From the NCBI GenBank assembly GCA_023957755.1, contig JAMLGT010000013.1:49405-113404 (forward strand): 64,000 bases of DNA, written 5' to 3'. Each line of letters begins with the position of its first letter. Position 1 is the first letter of the stretch. Both the position numbers and the translations under genes were made by a program. This DNA comes from Chitinophagaceae bacterium. Its GTDB lineage: Bacteria > Bacteroidota > Bacteroidia > Chitinophagales > Chitinophagaceae. The notes beneath the pieces were generated by a model. It saw only the letters and a program-made list of their open reading frames with translations. It ran no database searches and was not told the origin of the DNA. Shown here in pieces: positions 27,277 through 38,379 of the stretch.

Positions 27277-27693
27277 ATGTGGTACATATATGCATTGTTA
27301 TCCGCCTTTTTCGCCGCTCTTACTGCCATTTTCGCAAAATTGGGAGTAGCCAATATCAATTCCAATCTTGCAACTGGTATAAGAACGATTGTCATTTTAT
27401 TGATGATAGGGATTATTGTTCTGGCGAGAGGTGAGGCGAAGGGGCTCAGCACAGTGTCTAAACATGGCGTATTCTTTCTTGCAATCTCAGGTATTGCTAC
27501 AGGATTATCATGGCTGTTTTATTTTAAAGCATTACAATTAGGCGATGTGTCCAAAGTTGCTCCTGTGGATAAATTAAGTGTGGCGTTGGTTATTATCCTG
27601 TCCGCAATATTTTTAAAAGAAGCCCTTACAACAAGGACGATAATAGCAGCAATTTTAATAATTAGTGGTACGATTGTGTTGGTGACTAAGTAG
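27277..27693 (+). CDS. Half-size EamA/DMT-family transporter
   Basis: 138 aa with four to five hydrophobic segments. It ends in the EamA pattern APVDKLSVALVIILSAIFLKEALT, followed by a last helix. It is a single EamA domain; full EamA exporters have two, so it must dimerise, as SMR-like transporters do. The substrate is unknown. It is the last gene of the efflux/receptor cluster before the mobile-element region. Confidence 0.85.
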   Translation: MWYIYALLSAFFAALTAIFAKLGVANINSNLATGIRTIVILLMIGIIVLARGEAKGLSTVSKHGVFFLAISGIATGLSWLFYFKALQLGDVSKVAPVDKLSVALVIILSAIFLKEALTTRTIIAAILIISGTIVLVTK

Positions 27694-27750
27694 ATTAATT
27701 ATGCTTACTAAATCTATTTGACAATTTTTGAGAATTCAATCATCAGATAA

Positions 27751-28581
27751 ATGAATGTGTACTTTAAAAAACTTTTCACTGAATTGGAGCGTCAGATTAA
27801 TGAGTTGAATATTGATCAAAGCCAATCCCTAAGCAATTATGAACAAGCAATAGAAATTATTTTAGAGAAAACTAATGAACTAAAATCATATGTTACAGCG
27901 AAAGGATTCTCCAATGTCGAAAAAGAAATATATTTTTTTAAGCATGTAAAACCTCTTTTTTTATCGAAACTCATCTATTTCAATTCGATATATAAAATAG
28001 AAATAAATAAACCACCTGGGAGTATAGAAATAATTAAAAACTATCTTGCTTTAGAGTCTTCAAAGATTGAACATTATTTTAATGAAAATAGAGAACTTTA
28101 TAAATACTACAGATCCAATAGCACTTATCTTGACCAGAAATATTTTGTGAGAGAGCAACACAATGTAACGCAAGGCCTTGATACCTTTTATTTTGAAACA
28201 GACCATCGTTTTTCTACTTCACACGATTATAAGGTAGCAAAAATTATTGCCAATGATTTGATAGAAAAATATATCGAAGAGCAACTTAACAATCTATCAA
28301 AAGAAAAGAAAAGTATAACCCAATCGAAGTTAAATTGGACAGCTAGCAAGACGGCATTAATTGAACTGATTTATGCTTTACATTATCGGGGGGTATTTGA
28401 CAATGGCAACAGCGACATACGATTAATAGCCGGATATTTTGAAAATGTGTTCAATATTGATTTAGGAAATTTTTATCATACCTATCTGGAATTGAAGACT
28501 CGAAAGCTGAACCGGACTAAATTTTTGGATTCACTTAAAAAGGAGCTTCTAAAGAAAATGGATGAACAGGATGACGGATAG
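27751..28581 (+). CDS. RteC-family regulator (copy 1)
   Basis: 276 aa, cytoplasmic. It matches the RteC outline: an N-terminal coiled helix, the block EKEIYFFKHVKPLFLSKLIYFN (about 57-78), YYRSN..YLDQKYF (about 122), FETDHRFSTSHDYKVAKIIANDLI (about 148) and the C-terminal WTASKTALIELIYALHYRGVF.NG helix block (about 195). RteC activates the excision operon of CTnDOT-type elements. It faces away from that module here and is diverged from the second copy at 40498. A stop is followed at once by the convergent helicase gene. Confidence 0.88.
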   Translation: MNVYFKKLFTELERQINELNIDQSQSLSNYEQAIEIILEKTNELKSYVTAKGFSNVEKEIYFFKHVKPLFLSKLIYFNSIYKIEINKPPGSIEIIKNYLALESSKIEHYFNENRELYKYYRSNSTYLDQKYFVREQHNVTQGLDTFYFETDHRFSTSHDYKVAKIIANDLIEKYIEEQLNNLSKEKKSITQSKLNWTASKTALIELIYALHYRGVFDNGNSDIRLIAGYFENVFNIDLGNFYHTYLELKTRKLNRTKFLDSLKKELLKKMDEQDDG

Positions 28582-28595
28582 CAAATTACAGTCTC

Positions 28596-30236
28596 TTAAA
28601 GTATTGCACGCCCTCGACGAATATCTTGAACCGGAACGAATTGTCCGCTGATCGTCGGGTTTTGTTTTTCTATTGTTTCCGTTTGTTCTTCGCTCTGTGT
28701 ATTTTCCGGTTTTATAGATAATTGTATCTTTCTTTCAACCGCCGCTAATTCTGTTTTAAGGTCACTCAAAGTCTGCTCTTTTTTCCATGTTCCGTTCACC
28801 ACTTCTTGGAGAACCGGAAGGTCTTTTTGCAGGTCTGTAATTTTCTTTTGCTCCTGCTCCAACATACCAGGTATCTTCATGAGTGCGTTCAGGAAATTGA
28901 ACGATGCCGTTTTAGGGTCGGTTGCCATTTTACCATTGTTGAAGGTGTATTTGATATTGCCTTCCCCTTGGGCGAAGAAGCGATTGTCTTTGAGATCCAC
29001 CCCTTCTTTTTGAGAGACCTCAGTTTTTACCAACAACGTAAAGCCATATAAAGTCCCGATTTCCTCATATTGCCCAGCGGTACGGGCTTTTGCGGAAAGC
29101 TGATTGAGTTTCGCGCCAATTTGTTTTACATCAGCATCTGGTGGTATGCCGATAAGTTGTACCGGATTTAGAATATCTTCGTCTTTGTTTTTTTGTATTC
29201 GTTTTTGCAGATTTTCCCAATCGAGGTTCATACGGTCGAAACGTTTCTGCGTGTTTCCCAGCGTGACCATGGTATCTTCTAACTTGTACTTTGAGGCCAG
29301 TTTGGAACGATTGTGAGCTTGCCTTTCGCTTTCCAGCCCCGCAATCTGCTTTTCCAATTTTGCTTTTTCCAAAAGGTCTGTATTACCCGAAAGTATTGCT
29401 ACGTACTCCGAAAAATTCATACCTGTTTTTTCGTCTATTCCTCCTTCATCAATAGTGCGTTTTCCGAGGCTATTGCTCTTTAATTGTTCGATGAACACCT
29501 GTTTATTGTAAAGCGTATTGAATTTGTAGCCGTCTAATGATTTTTCAACCGCATAGATAAAGATATCTACTTTGTTATCGGCAAAGAATTTGGCAATCTC
29601 ATTGCCCTTACGGATGGCTCTTCCATCACGTTGGGCAAGGTCGCTTGGCCGCCAGGGTATATCCAAGTGATGTACGGCAACGGCCCGTTTTTGCGCATTC
29701 ACTCCTGTGCCTAACATTTCAGTAGAACCGAATAGAACACGTATTTTCCCTTCGTTTGCATTTCTGATAATTTCCTTTCGCTGATTTTCATTTTTAGCCT
29801 CCTGAATAAATCGTATTTCATGTGGCGGGATGCCGTGGTCTTCTATCAGTTTGCGCTTTATTTCTGAATAGACATTCCAATTTCCGGGTTTATAAGTACC
29901 AAGGTCAGAAAAAACAAATTGCGTTCCTTTCTGTGCATTGAATTTGTTGTAATATTTTGAAATATTGTCCGCACAATGTGAGGCTTTATTGTCAGGATGG
30001 TCTTCATACTGCGGACTAATCATTCGCATATCCAGCGACATCTTACGTGCATAATCAGTCGCAATCAACATCTTTGCCTTTTCCTCGCTTTCGCTTAATG
30101 GAGGCCTACCCAGGAGCATTGCATTACCGGTCTTGGCAAACTCCATTAGCTTCTGAATGAAAGCTTCCTGCTCAGGCGTAGGCGGAATATGGTACAAAAT
30201 CTCATTCTTTTCAGGGCGGTCAATACCGATATCGCT
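28596..30236 (-). CDS. C-terminal part of a frameshifted giant N-6 methylase/helicase protein
   Basis: This is the downstream half of the gene that begins at 34095, in a different frame. It holds the second helicase domain: [18 protein letters not shown], then [23 protein letters not shown] (helicase motif VI, QRxGR), followed by a coiled-coil tail. An ATG at 30323 would open this frame, but its first residues do not fit the family. The real protein should join at about 30234, where the upstream half reads DYRTA and this half continues DIGIDRP. Removing one base there restores one reading frame of about 1,830 residues. Confidence 0.82.
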   Translation of the reverse strand, partial: SDIGIDRPEKNEILYHIPPTPEQEAFIQKLMEFAKTGNAMLLGRPPLSESEEKAKMLIATDYARKMSLDMRMISPQYEDHPDNKASHCADNISKYYNKFNAQKGTQFVFSDLGTYKPGNWNVYSEIKRKLIEDHGIPPHEIRFIQEAKNENQRKEIIRNANEGKIRVLFGSTEMLGTGVNAQKRAVAVHHLDIPWRPSDLAQRDGRAIRKGNEIAKFFADNKVDIFIYAVEKSLDGYKFNTLYNKQVFIEQLKSNSLGKRTIDEGGIDEKTGMNFSEYVAILSGNTDLLEKAKLEKQIAGLESERQAHNRSKLASKYKLEDTMVTLGNTQKRFDRMNLDWENLQKRIQKNKDEDILNPVQLIGIPPDADVKQIGAKLNQLSAKARTAGQYEEIGTLYGFTLLVKTEVSQKEGVDLKDNRFFAQGEGNIKYTFNNGKMATDPKTASFNFLNALMKIPGMLEQEQKKITDLQKDLPVLQEVVNGTWKKEQTLSDLKTELAAVERKIQLSIKPENTQSEEQTETIEKQNPTISGQFVPVQDIRRGRAIL

Positions 30237-33200
30237 TTGCTGTCCGATAGTCGGTAATTTCAGAATAGAATTGAGCCAGTTCTGGTACTTTGATAAAAAA
30301 ACGGAAACGTTCTTTAGATACAATATTGTTTGTTACCGAAAATTCGTAATCAGTAGTTTTTCTTGCATAGATAGCTGCCCACGCATCAAAACAATTGATG
30401 CCTTGCTTTTCCATCGCTTTGGGGCGCAGGTATTTAAAAAGCAGATACAGTTCTGTCAATGAATTACTGATGGTTGTACCGGAAAGAAACGTAGCACCCA
30501 GGTCTTTACCCGTACGCTCCTGGATAGTGCGAATGGCAAACAGCAGGTTTAACGCTTTTTGGCTCCCAGCCATATTCCCCAATCCGGCTACCCGTTCATG
30601 TCTGGTGTTGAACATGAGATTTTTGAAACGGTGGCTTTCGTCCACAAAAATGTGGTCAATACCCATCATCTTAAAGTCCACCACATCGTCCTTTCGGTTT
30701 TCAATATCATGTTCCAGCGTTTTTAATTTAACTTCTAAATTTTGCTTACGGACAATAACCCCTTTAAGCATTCCTCTGGAAACTTCCTTGCCTTGTTTTT
30801 TCAAAGCAGTAAGATTATCTTCTACGCTTTCCAATTCTGCTTCCAAAATCTGCTTTTGCATTTCGGGCGACTGTGGTATCATTCCGAATTGGTCGTGCGT
30901 TAGGATGATACAATCCCAATCGTTGTTTTTGATATCACCGAAAATGCGTAATCGTTTTTGAGGGGTAAAGTCTCCTTTCCCTGGGTATAATATTTTGGCG
31001 TGAGGATAGGCTTTTCGATATGTTTCCGCTATTTCATGCACATTGGCTTTTAGCCCGATAATCATTGGCTTGTGTGCCAACCCTAATCGCTTTAGTTCCT
31101 GCGCCGCCGTACACATAATGAGCGTTTTACCTGCACCGACTTCATGGTCGCAGATGGCACCTCCGTTCATCTTAATCATCCAAACGGCATCTTTCTGGCT
31201 TCGATACAGGTCTTCAATTCCCAATGCCTTGCGGTCAAGCCCCGGGAAATCTTGATGACTGCCGTCATATTGCGGACGGACAAAACAATTGAAAGTATCG
31301 TTGTATTTATCAGCCAACCTGTTCTTAAAATCATCGTTCTGGACAAAAAGCCAATCAGAAAACTCCTTTCGCATCTCATCAATTTTGCTGTTTGCCATTT
31401 GTATAGCTTCCATATCCCGCACCCTGACTTCTCTGTCATCAATCATTAATTTTTTTGTGATGTCGGGTGTGGTATTGACAAGCGCATGTTTGAGCAATGC
31501 TATACCGTCAAACGTTCGGCTTTCAGACCGAACAGCATATTTTTCGGTAACGAGCATATTTTTATGGTCGTAATGGATTGAGAAATCATCGGAACTTTCG
31601 GAATAGTGAATTCGTATTTCCGTATCAAAAAGGTGGGAAGCAAAACGGTTGTAGATGCCTGTGGGTATCCAACGTTCTCCAAGGTTAAAATCGAGTTCGT
31701 CAAAATCTATTCTGTTGGGCCTGGCACCTTCAAGTGCTTTAAGACTTTCGGTAGCTTCTCTATCTTCTGGTTGGCCAGCAAGATATGACCGTACTTCAGC
31801 AGCTTTATCCACTACATTCCCCGAAATCCATTTCTCTACAATTTCATATTCCTTTTGCAGAGGATTATAAAATATACGACCGTGTAAGGCGTCTTTTAAA
31901 TCCTCACCCGACATCCCACTAATTTCCGACATATAGTCTAAGTCAATTTTTCCAAACTTATTCAGAGACGCTGCCAGCGCTTCGGCAGGATTATCAGTTG
32001 CTATGGCCGCTGTTGAAAAACTTACAGGACGATAGAAAATATTCGCTTTATGGACTACACCACCCACCACACGTTCCAGATAGGGAACTTCATTACCGGC
32101 ACTGTCTGTTTTAATGAGCTTGATATTATCTGCACTGTTCAGTTTACCGTATCGTTTGGTAAAGGCATCATAAAGGGTATTTAGGGTTTCCCGCTCCCCT
32201 TTATGTTCCGCCTGAGAGGTCGTTTCTTTATAATAAAGTTGTTGATAGATATCACGGAGTTCTATGTAAGCTTCGGTTCTTGTTTTCTGTAAAGGCGATA
32301 ATGATAATGGATGAAATATCGCCGAATCATTGGATATATCTACCTCTTTCAAATGCCCCACATACCCATTATCTGTGACGAGGCAGTCTTCGCGATAAAA
32401 TGATTGAAGTTGGCCGGAGTACGGAGCAGGAACGGGTATTACATTATTGGTAACAGATTTATTTTTGGGAGAATTTTCTATTTCACCTTTAATATTGATA
32501 CTGACGGATGAAAACAAATCGCCGTGTACCATCGTGCTTGTATTAGTTCGACGTGCAGCAGTTAATGACGTTGCTTCCTTCTTAGGAATTTGCAGAGGGA
32601 TATAATCAAACAGGCCCGGTTGTTTATAACTTGAACTTTTCTTTTTAGAGATAACCTTTAGTCCGTTGGCTTTTTTAGGTGAAGTAATGACAGCCGGTTG
32701 CTGCACCTCATTAAGAAGGTCAAACAAACTCAATTGAATCCTTCCTGTAGAAGATGAAATGGTTGTTGTGCCAGTGGTGTTTTGTTGTGACTGATTAATT
32801 GTTGTCAAGGTTGACTTAGGTGTAGCAAGATTAAATATTGGAGATTGCTTTATTTCTTCTTTTGAGATTTCTGCAATTTCGATTGGAGGTGACAGTGGCA
32901 AGATTGAGGAGATACCAGCCTGTTTGATGGTCTTATTTGGCGAAATCCCTTTGTAAAGATTCAGGTTTAGATTGTTCTCAAAATCCGTTGACAATATCCT
33001 TTTTGCTTCCTCTGAAATTCCCGATAACCCCCCACTGTGTAAATAGGCCGTATAAGGTTTGCCATATAAGTCGGTGGATTGTACAACTTCATCGAAGACG
33101 ATGGGCGAAGTCTGATAGATGAGAGTATTTATGTGGTCGTTATTCTTCGTGAGCGATGTATTGCAAAAATCCTTTTCTAACTGTGTAAGATTTTGTTTAC

Positions 33201-34095
33201 CTGAATTCTTTTGAAGTACAATAAGGTCACTCCCCACTTCTGTTCCGGCATAATCCATAAACAGATTATTCGGTAGCCGTACTACCGAAACAAGATTATG
33301 CTCTTTCATCAGCGCTTCCCTGATAGGCCGATTACCGGGACTATCCAATACTCCCTGGGAAGTGATGAAAGCAAGCAAGCCGCCATCCCTAAGCGTGTCT
33401 GTTCCCTTCAGGAAGAAGTAATTGTGTATGCTTCTTGCTGCCTGCATCCTTGCCGGGTCTTTCCCTCTTGAATAGGACAGGTCAAACACAGCACTCGTAC
33501 CAAAAGGGATATTGCTGGCCACAACATCGTAATTGTTCAGTTCTCTGTCTGATATTTCTTCAAAGCCGCTGATGCGGACATTTCTGTCAGGGTATAGTTG
33601 TTTAAGAATTTTACCCGTAAGCAGGTCTTTTTCAAAAGCTGTAACCTGTAGTACATCTCTGTCCGTAAAAGACCGAATAAAACTACCGGTGCCTGCCGAT
33701 GGTTCCAGAAATTTTTGTATGGTTACTCCATTCTCTTTGAATACTTCGGATAAAGCGTTGATAATTTCTGGCGGAGTATAAAACGCCGTGAGTATGGAAC
33801 CCCGCATACTGTCCACATAGCGTTTGTATTGTCTTTCATCGGTGGCATTGTCTTTTAAAACCTGATGAAGTTGTTGTGTTTCTTCAAAATATGGTTGTTC
33901 ATATTCTTTCCATTGCTTAATGTCTGTCGGATGTTCAGCGGGATTTAAAATGAATTTCAACCCACCAAAACCACTGTACTGCAATAGCTGTTGTCTTTCA
34001 GTTTCAGTGGCCGGGCGCCTCTCTTTTGCCACGCTGAACATTACCCTTAACGCCTCTGTATTTCGCTTCAGGTGCTCCCGTTGATTAAATGCCAT
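30220..34095 (-). CDS. N-terminal part of a giant N-6 DNA methylase/SNF2-like helicase of conjugative elements (frameshifted)
   Basis: 1291 aa. It has a methyltransferase-like domain with [12 protein letters not shown] (motif I, about 115) and VASNIPFG in place of NPPY (about 192). After a long linker comes a SNF2/DEAD helicase domain with DHEVGAGKT (Walker A) and IFVDESH (Walker B). These proteins are large accessory factors of Bacteroidota conjugative elements, of unclear biochemical role. The frame ends with [10 protein letters not shown], whereas the family should continue IGIDRPEKN, which lies in the next frame: a one-base insertion near 30234. The start overlaps the DUF1896 stop, so they are coupled. 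Confidence 0.85.
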   Translation of the reverse strand: MAFNQREHLKRNTEALRVMFSVAKERRPATETERQQLLQYSGFGGLKFILNPAEHPTDIKQWKEYEQPYFEETQQLHQVLKDNATDERQYKRYVDSMRGSILTAFYTPPEIINALSEVFKENGVTIQKFLEPSAGTGSFIRSFTDRDVLQVTAFEKDLLTGKILKQLYPDRNVRISGFEEISDRELNNYDVVASNIPFGTSAVFDLSYSRGKDPARMQAARSIHNYFFLKGTDTLRDGGLLAFITSQGVLDSPGNRPIREALMKEHNLVSVVRLPNNLFMDYAGTEVGSDLIVLQKNSGKQNLTQLEKDFCNTSLTKNNDHINTLIYQTSPIVFDEVVQSTDLYGKPYTAYLHSGGLSGISEEAKRILSTDFENNLNLNLYKGISPNKTIKQAGISSILPLSPPIEIAEISKEEIKQSPIFNLATPKSTLTTINQSQQNTTGTTTISSSTGRIQLSLFDLLNEVQQPAVITSPKKANGLKVISKKKSSSYKQPGLFDYIPLQIPKKEATSLTAARRTNTSTMVHGDLFSSVSINIKGEIENSPKNKSVTNNVIPVPAPYSGQLQSFYREDCLVTDNGYVGHLKEVDISNDSAIFHPLSLSPLQKTRTEAYIELRDIYQQLYYKETTSQAEHKGERETLNTLYDAFTKRYGKLNSADNIKLIKTDSAGNEVPYLERVVGGVVHKANIFYRPVSFSTAAIATDNPAEALAASLNKFGKIDLDYMSEISGMSGEDLKDALHGRIFYNPLQKEYEIVEKWISGNVVDKAAEVRSYLAGQPEDREATESLKALEGARPNRIDFDELDFNLGERWIPTGIYNRFASHLFDTEIRIHYSESSDDFSIHYDHKNMLVTEKYAVRSESRTFDGIALLKHALVNTTPDITKKLMIDDREVRVRDMEAIQMANSKIDEMRKEFSDWLFVQNDDFKNRLADKYNDTFNCFVRPQYDGSHQDFPGLDRKALGIEDLYRSQKDAVWMIKMNGGAICDHEVGAGKTLIMCTAAQELKRLGLAHKPMIIGLKANVHEIAETYRKAYPHAKILYPGKGDFTPQKRLRIFGDIKNNDWDCIILTHDQFGMIPQSPEMQKQILEAELESVEDNLTALKKQGKEVSRGMLKGVIVRKQNLEVKLKTLEHDIENRKDDVVDFKMMGIDHIFVDESHRFKNLMFNTRHERVAGLGNMAGSQKALNLLFAIRTIQERTGKDLGATFLSGTTISNSLTELYLLFKYLRPKAMEKQGINCFDAWAAIYARKTTDYEFSVTNNIVSKERFRFFIKVPELAQFYSEITDYRTAKRYRY

Positions 34096-34519
34096 GTTCT
34101 TCGATATAAAGTGTTATGGTTCCTGTAATTTCCGTATAGAGCAGCTCATACTCAGTTGTAAAGGCGAAGTCATCTGTTAGCTCATATCCGCCGAATATGG
34201 ATTCACAAACAGGGAGCATGCTCAGCGCAAAAGGATGTAACTCTTCCTCTGCCATGATTGTATCGAACTCATTGCAGACCACTTGAAAAATGGTATCAAA
34301 TCTTGAGAAATGAAGTCCTTCAAATAGTATATCATTTGCGATATAGTCGCATTCTTCCACGGAACTTCCTGAAAGAAATGCATTCTCATAAGTCTTAGCC
34401 GCCCACCCGGAACGTTGTTCAATAAACCTTTTGTCGTGTGCTTTTTCGGGAAAGCTGGTGTTTAGAACTTCCTGTAGCCTAAGTGTGAAATATGACAGGT
34501 CTTTGTTTCGTGTATCCAT
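34085..34519 (-). CDS. DUF1896 family protein
   Basis: 144 aa, acidic, without membrane segments. The pattern LNTSFPEKAHDKRFIEQRSGWAAKTYE and the C-terminal acidic helices match DUF1896, a small family almost always found beside the giant methylase-helicase of Bacteroidota mobile elements. Function is unknown. Its stop overlaps the start of the helicase gene by 11 bp, so the two are translationally linked. Confidence 0.85.
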   Translation of the reverse strand: MDTRNKDLSYFTLRLQEVLNTSFPEKAHDKRFIEQRSGWAAKTYENAFLSGSSVEECDYIANDILFEGLHFSRFDTIFQVVCNEFDTIMAEEELHPFALSMLPVCESIFGGYELTDDFAFTTEYELLYTEITGTITLYIEEHGI

Positions 34520-34647
34520 GTTGGTTGTGATTTGAATTTCTATTTGTTGGCGAAAATATTATTGTTGAGATATCCTGTACTGAGAATGGTTAGAATCGGC
34601 TCCGATTGGCAGCGTTTGTCTTTCTACTGCCTTAAATTATATCACTG

Positions 34648-35253
34648 TTATTCCTTCATCGAAATCTGAATGGAATTTTCGGCTTCATTTCCAAACACAT
34701 CCCATCCATAAAAGTTTTCCTTGTCTTCTGCGTTGAGGTATTTTGTTCTTGCAAAGAGTTCCAATCTTGGTAAATCTCCATAAAGACGCACTATTCTTCG
34801 ACGTATTTCATCAGGCTTTTCAGAGTGCAGACTTCGAGGAGCAATAAGTACCTGCGGAATATTTTTGGCTATGCGGTGAAGTGATTTACCTTTAGTAAAT
34901 AAGAGCACAATTTCTGCGTTTGCCCTTGTATAATAACCCATTCCTATAAACAAGCTATTTTTTTTGACATTTGTTTTAACCCATGTGAATGCGACTGTTT
35001 TGAAAGTAAATCCCCATGATTCGCCTAATTCCAGTGCTTCCGGTAAACATGGAAAAGTCGCCCACATAAACAATACACTATCAGGTTTACTTATACATTC
35101 AATGTCCATTCTTTTTAGAAAACTGATAGCCTGGGTGTGGTAATGACTTTCTGCACTTCGCCCACCGTCTTTTCGATTCCATACTCGGTAACGCCAGGGT
35201 GGGTCGGCATAAATGATGTTGTACCTCCGTGCTTCTTTTCTTTCTTTAGCCAT
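34648..35253 (-). CDS. MT-A70 family adenine methyltransferase
   Basis: 201 aa. The catalytic DPPW motif lies at about residue 17 (IIYADPPWRYRV), with an SFLKRMDI segment downstream and the MT-A70 helix-strand pattern FMWATFPCLPEALELGESWGFTFKTVAFTW. It should methylate adenine N6 in DNA. Its role here may be to protect the element or regulate it. It is a stand-alone methylase without a restriction partner in view and sits between the DUF1896 and ORF6N genes. Confidence 0.88.
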   Translation of the reverse strand: MAKERKEARRYNIIYADPPWRYRVWNRKDGGRSAESHYHTQAISFLKRMDIECISKPDSVLFMWATFPCLPEALELGESWGFTFKTVAFTWVKTNVKKNSLFIGMGYYTRANAEIVLLFTKGKSLHRIAKNIPQVLIAPRSLHSEKPDEIRRRIVRLYGDLPRLELFARTKYLNAEDKENFYGWDVFGNEAENSIQISMKE

Positions 35254-35391
35254 GCTTTCCTCATTGCATCACCGTATTTCCAATTCGGGATGGAATGGCG
35301 TTAAGGTAGCAGGCGTAATGATTGACATGTAAGATGGTGTAAGGGATGGCTTCTAAAGGTAGACTTTGACCTCGCGAATAATATTGTTTGC

Positions 35392-36276
35392 CTAATCAGA
35401 GGTCGTCCTCAGAATACCCAATAATTTGGATGCCTCTGCATCCATCTTCGAAAAAGCAAACCATTTCTTGCCTAAATCCTTTAAGGATGCGCCGATGTGA
35501 TAAAGCTCTGTGCCGTCAATAATAAGGAAACGGTCATGGGTATGTGTAAATTTATGAATAGCGATGGGCGGATATTGACTGTTGTATCGTTTTAAATCAA
35601 GTTGTAATTGATTGGTAACCGATTTGGTATAAATGGTTGCTGATACAGATTGAGCGCGTTTTCCCAGCATGGCAAGTACGGCGTCATCCACATAATTGTC
35701 TATAAGAATAATTGATTGGTTCGCACTCCGGATAATATCAGCAACAAAAGTATAGGCGTCGAAAACCTGCCCGTCGTAAAAGATGCCTTTGTCGCTTTGG
35801 AGTTTACCATTCTCCAAGGCTTTAAATATTTCTTTGAATTTGTTATCGGCTTCTAATTGTTTGAGTTCAATTTTATCCAAACGGGAGAATAAGGCCGCAT
35901 TCGCTATCAAGAGCTTTCTCATTTTCACGAAGGCATTCATAATCTCAATACTCACCTTTATGGCGGTATTACTCCGCAATACTGCGGATAACATAGCAAT
36001 ACCTTGTTCGGTGAATACATAGGGTAAATAACGCCGCCCGCCACGTCCGGTGTTTGAGGTGCCAATTTGGAACCTCAAAGCTTCGCTTTCCTCCTCGCTC
36101 AATTGAAAACAGAATGTTTCAGGAAACCGCTCAATATTCCTCTTCACTGCTCTATTCAGTATTTTGGTTTCTACCTGATAGAGTGAGGCCAGGTCCTTAT
36201 CAAGCATGACCTGTTTGCCCCGTATAGTATAGATGAGATTTTCGATTTCTTCACGACTTATAATAGCGTTGTTCAT
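35392..36276 (-). CDS. ORF6N-domain DNA-binding protein with phospholipase D-like C-terminus
   Basis: 294 aa. The N-terminal ORF6N domain is seen as IRGKQVMLDKDLASLYQVETK and then RFPETFCFQL (about 18-60), followed by YVFTEQGIAML. The second half holds a PLD-like fold with IILIDNYVDDAVL and HDRFLIIDGTELYHIGASLKDLG; one HxR/K-D half-motif is visible. ORF6N proteins are phage or mobile-element DNA-binding regulators. The start overlaps the topoisomerase stop (ATGA), so it is cotranscribed with it. Nuclease activity is uncertain. Confidence 0.85.
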   Translation of the reverse strand: MNNAIISREEIENLIYTIRGKQVMLDKDLASLYQVETKILNRAVKRNIERFPETFCFQLSEEESEALRFQIGTSNTGRGGRRYLPYVFTEQGIAMLSAVLRSNTAIKVSIEIMNAFVKMRKLLIANAALFSRLDKIELKQLEADNKFKEIFKALENGKLQSDKGIFYDGQVFDAYTFVADIIRSANQSIILIDNYVDDAVLAMLGKRAQSVSATIYTKSVTNQLQLDLKRYNSQYPPIAIHKFTHTHDRFLIIDGTELYHIGASLKDLGKKWFAFSKMDAEASKLLGILRTTSD

Positions 36277-38357
36277 TTCTTTTTGTACCTGTTACTTCCA
36301 AATTCAAAAGCGGTTTCTCCTTTGTTGTTCATCACTATGCAAGCATCGAATTTTTTGCCCGATTTGCTTTTCATTCCTTTGAGTAGCGAAGTCCTGTTTT
36401 TGGAAATTAGATTTTCAATTTCTGCGATTGTTAAATATACTCCGCACACATTGCGAAACTGAAGCCAGTTACATCCTTCATCAGGACATTTGACGACTTT
36501 TTCCCTGAAGAGTAATTGTTGCTTTCTGCACTTTGGACACATCAATTTCGGATGGTTTTCTGTTACGACGGTCATATCCAGAAGCTCCCGGGTAATAGAA
36601 GCTGTATAGCCTTCCATTGCTTTGTGAAATGCTGCTGCATCCCCTTCATTATTTTCAATTTTTTGCAAGGCTATTTCCCATTCGGCTGTCATGGCAACAT
36701 CAGCAATTTTTTTATCCTTTACAGTGTTGTAAACCTGCAGACCTTTTTCCGTTGGAATCAGAGATTTCTTTTCCCGCCAGATATAATCCCGATTAAAGAG
36801 GGTGTCAATAATGGCGGCTCTTGTGGCGGGTGTACCGATGCCAATTCCAGACAGGATTTTCCGTTCGTCTTCATTTTCTATTTCTCTCCCTGCATTTTCC
36901 ATTGCAGCCAACAAACCTGCTTCTGTATAAAGTGCAGGCGGTTTGGTTTTCTTTTCAAGGATAGTTGTGATTTTGATTTTTAATTCATCGCCCGTTTTTA
37001 ACTCCGGTAACTCTTTTACTGGCTCATCACCTTCTTCCGTAAAGGTTCCCCTGATAGCACGCCATCCCGGTTCCAGAATTTTACAACCTTTCAATAAAAA
37101 ATCATATTCTGAAGCCTGCATTGTAACGTCGGTTATTTCCTTTGTACAGATTTGGGAAAGGGCTTCCAATAAACGCAGGGCTATCATATCGTAGATGGCA
37201 TCTTCTTTAGCGGATAGTGCAGAAGGTATCTTTTCGGTTACCAACAACCCATGATGGTCCGTTACCTTCAAATCGTTTACGATACGTTTATTAAAATGTC
37301 CCCATTTTACTTTGGTAAGTGCATTTTTACAAGATGGCCTGGCATCCAAAGCCCTGATAAGTGGAGGGATTTCTGCCCACATATCTTCCGGTATATATTT
37401 GCTTCCGGTACGCGGATAAGTAATGAACTTTTTCTCATAAAGACTTTGAGCAATATTCAATGTTTCTCCCGCAGACAATCCCAATTTTTTATTGGCTTCT
37501 TTTTGTAATCCTGTCAGGTCAAATAACAATGGTGGCTGTTCCGAAACTGTCTTACTTTCTACTGCTGAAACCGTTGCTATTCCGCTTCGCTGAATAGATT
37601 TAATTGTGCTGTCTGCAGGTTTCTTATCATCCCATTTTGTTTTAGACAGACTTTTGAAATCAATAAAATCCTTCCGGTGTTCCAATTGAATTTGCCAATA
37701 CTTTTGAACCGAAAAAGTTTTGTTTTCCAAATACCGTTTACAAACCAGCGCAAGAGTGGGGGTCTGCACCCTTCCAAGGGAATATACACCCCGAGATAAG
37801 GCGATACTTATTGCCTGTGAAGCATTAATACCTACCAACCAGTCGGCTTGACTTCGGGCTTGCCCTGCACGATACAATCCGTCAAATTCACTTCCTGGTT
37901 TAAGGCTGGCAAATCCCTGTTTAATTGCTTTTTCTGTCAGCGAACTTATCCACAAGCGATGAAAGGGCTTTTTACATTTCAGGTATTCATAAATGTATCT
38001 GAAAATAAGTTCCCCCTCACGTCCGGCATCGGTGGCTACTATGATGCTATCGCACCTGCTGATAACCTGCTCAATAGTCTTCAACTGTTTTACCGCCCCG
38101 TTATCCGGGATATAACTTTTTTCTTTTCTTATCTTTCGTACCGTCAATAAAAACGGATTGGGTAATATGGGCAACGTCTCTCTTCGAAAACCTGTCAAAC
38201 CATAATCTTCCGGCATGGCCAATCCAATCAGATGTCCCAATGCCCATGTAACCTGATAGCCGTTTCCTGTCAGGTATCCATCTTTTTTTTCATTGGCACC
38301 CAACAGGGCGGCTATCTCACGTGCTACACTTGGTTTTTCAGCAATTACTGCTTTCAT
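36273..38357 (-). CDS. Type IA DNA topoisomerase (topoisomerase III; CTnDOT Exc-like)
   Basis: 694 aa. The toprim domain has VIAEKPSVAREIA (N-terminus) and VATDAGREGELIF (about 108). The catalytic Tyr is in KFITYPRTGSKYIP (about 313). A zinc ribbon follows (MCPKCRKQQ...KCPDEGCNW, about 612), then a tail domain. It relaxes or decatenates DNA. In CTnDOT the equivalent gene, exc, follows xis2c-xis2d-orf3 and aids excision. The same order is seen here, so I take it as the Exc equivalent. It ends by overlapping the ORF6N gene. Confidence 0.92.
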   Translation of the reverse strand: MKAVIAEKPSVAREIAALLGANEKKDGYLTGNGYQVTWALGHLIGLAMPEDYGLTGFRRETLPILPNPFLLTVRKIRKEKSYIPDNGAVKQLKTIEQVISRCDSIIVATDAGREGELIFRYIYEYLKCKKPFHRLWISSLTEKAIKQGFASLKPGSEFDGLYRAGQARSQADWLVGINASQAISIALSRGVYSLGRVQTPTLALVCKRYLENKTFSVQKYWQIQLEHRKDFIDFKSLSKTKWDDKKPADSTIKSIQRSGIATVSAVESKTVSEQPPLLFDLTGLQKEANKKLGLSAGETLNIAQSLYEKKFITYPRTGSKYIPEDMWAEIPPLIRALDARPSCKNALTKVKWGHFNKRIVNDLKVTDHHGLLVTEKIPSALSAKEDAIYDMIALRLLEALSQICTKEITDVTMQASEYDFLLKGCKILEPGWRAIRGTFTEEGDEPVKELPELKTGDELKIKITTILEKKTKPPALYTEAGLLAAMENAGREIENEDERKILSGIGIGTPATRAAIIDTLFNRDYIWREKKSLIPTEKGLQVYNTVKDKKIADVAMTAEWEIALQKIENNEGDAAAFHKAMEGYTASITRELLDMTVVTENHPKLMCPKCRKQQLLFREKVVKCPDEGCNWLQFRNVCGVYLTIAEIENLISKNRTSLLKGMKSKSGKKFDACIVMNNKGETAFEFGSNRYKKK

Positions 38358-38379
38358 AGCACTCTTCTTTTTGTGGTGA

